From Candidatus Helarchaeota archaeon (GTDB taxonomy: Archaea > Asgardarchaeota > Lokiarchaeia > Helarchaeales > HEL-GB-A): a DNA stretch of 63,541 nt. This document shows, in pieces, positions 62,912 to 63,541 of this stretch. The stretch covers positions 1 to 63,541 of the forward strand of contig JAEOSY010000378.1 in assembly GCA_016840125.1 (NCBI GenBank), written 5' to 3'. The position numbers and the translations under genes were made by a program. How positions within the stretch are numbered: the stretch's first letter is position 1; each line of letters begins with the position of its first letter. The notes below the pieces were generated by a model. The model had not been told where the DNA came from. It did not search any database and was given only the letters and a program-made list of their open reading frames with translations.

Positions 62912-63541
62912 ATGCCTGAATCAAAAAAGACGAAATCAGCTTCTGAATCAACAGAGAAAAAACCCGCTCCAAAAAGAGTGCGAAGATACTCGAAGAAGAA
63001 AAAGGAACGAGCTATTAGCCGTTACGGTTTAATCAAACCCATAATATACGGAATCTTGTTAGCCGTTTTATTATATTTTGTAAATCTAATATTTGGATAT
63101 TCCACTTTAGGTGCAATCCCACCATTTCTATTATTTATGAAAGATGTAATCCTGACAATCAATCCATTTATTGTCTGGGTTCATGCATTAATTATCTTCA
63201 CAGTGGGATTTTTACTTATTAATGCGATTGGAGCCGCAATTTATGATGTCTTGGATGAACGGAGCGAATCCACAGCTTCATCAATGAAGACAATTGTTAG
63301 AATCGTGGGATTTGGAGTTCTGATTGGGGTTCTGGTTTCCATGTTGAATGTTGATGCTACTGCTGCCGTGTCGATCGCCTCCTTCTTGGGTATCGCAGTT
63401 GGTTTCGCCGGCCAACATGTCTTAGGAGAAATTTTAGCAGGAATTGTAATTGTCATAAACCGCCCAATTAAACCTGGAGAAATGGTCACCATTGCCGGAC
63501 GCACTGGTGTGGTGAAGGAAGTTAGCCTCACTCGCACCCGT
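62912..63541 (+). CDS. MscS-family mechanosensitive channel, N-terminal part (cut by window edge)
   Basis: ATG 62912, preceded by AAGGTGAG, opens a frame that runs to the right edge (210 codons). The first 40 residues are Lys/Arg-rich and cytoplasmic. Three hydrophobic helices follow, then the pore helix GIAVGFAGQHVLGEILAG and the start of the beta domain, NRPIKPGEMVTIAGRTG, which match the MscS pore-lining helix and first strands. It likely releases solutes on hypoosmotic shock. It may be cotranscribed with the WD40 gene. Confidence 0.92.
   Translation, partial: MPESKKTKSASESTEKKPAPKRVRRYSKKKKERAISRYGLIKPIIYGILLAVLLYFVNLIFGYSTLGAIPPFLLFMKDVILTINPFIVWVHALIIFTVGFLLINAIGAAIYDVLDERSESTASSMKTIVRIVGFGVLIGVLVSMLNVDATAAVSIASFLGIAVGFAGQHVLGEILAGIVIVINRPIKPGEMVTIAGRTGVVKEVSLTRTR

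Overview
The window looks like part of an archaeal chromosome, most likely an Asgard archaeon (Lokiarchaeia-like). This is an inference from gene content, not from a marker gene. It rests on an actin-like gene cut by the left edge, two WD40 propeller proteins, TRAPP/V4R-like domains, a seven-helix membrane protein with a longin/roadblock-like tail, MNT-HEPN toxin-antitoxin pairs, a giant PKD surface protein, and leaderless or Shine-Dalgarno (SD) starts with TATA-like boxes. I saw no rRNA, tRNA, transposase or CRISPR array. The DNA is AT-rich and densely coding, with genes on both strands in short operons.

Layout. 0-6.4 kb: actin-like protein, WD40 protein, acylphosphatase, a HepT/MntA pair, an HDAC-like/small cysteine protein/SDR operon, and a DJ-1/RsbW-like/STAS operon. 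6.5-9.9 kb: a duplicated membrane protein, a nitronate monooxygenase-like flavoenzyme and a HEAT-repeat protein. 10-22 kb: a two-gene surface operon, a 483-residue membrane protein with cytoplasmic zinc ribbons followed by a 3571-residue PKD/LamG-like/thrombospondin-3-like protein. 22-28 kb: acyl-CoA dehydrogenase, ZIP-like protein, IPT/TIG-like protein, Toprim protein and methyltransferase. 28.5-32.1 kb: a six-gene operon (two DUF2889-like, PHP, DUF169, two V4R-like). 32-43 kb: aspartokinase, dodecin, NapH-like ferredoxin, UroD-like methyltransferase, a TetR/flavin oxidoreductase operon divergent from a radical SAM gene across a palindrome, a broken membrane protein gene and a PIG-L deacetylase. 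43-52.6 kb: a GHKL ATPase with a C-terminal HExxH motif, a hydrolase fused to a CPBP-like membrane domain, GNAT, DUF1015, thiolase and a polyferredoxin. 52.6-55.8 kb: a block of small unrecognised membrane and basic proteins ending in the seven-helix/longin-like protein. 56-63.5 kb: a glycyl radical enzyme with a flavin-type split-barrel partner, an MntA/HepT pair between two copies of a roughly 48-bp repeat, a membrane-anchored GH63-like hydrolase, a WD40 protein and the start of an MscS channel.

Metabolically the window points to an anaerobe that uses acyl-CoA chemistry (acyl-CoA dehydrogenase, thiolase), glycyl radical and corrinoid or Fe-S chemistry, and that has a large decorated cell surface. 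The items most worth following are the short actin, the GHKL-HExxH fusion, the repeat-flanked toxin-antitoxin cassette, the DUF2889/DUF169/V4R operon, the RsbW/STAS pair without a sigma factor, and the giant surface protein with its zinc-ribbon partner.
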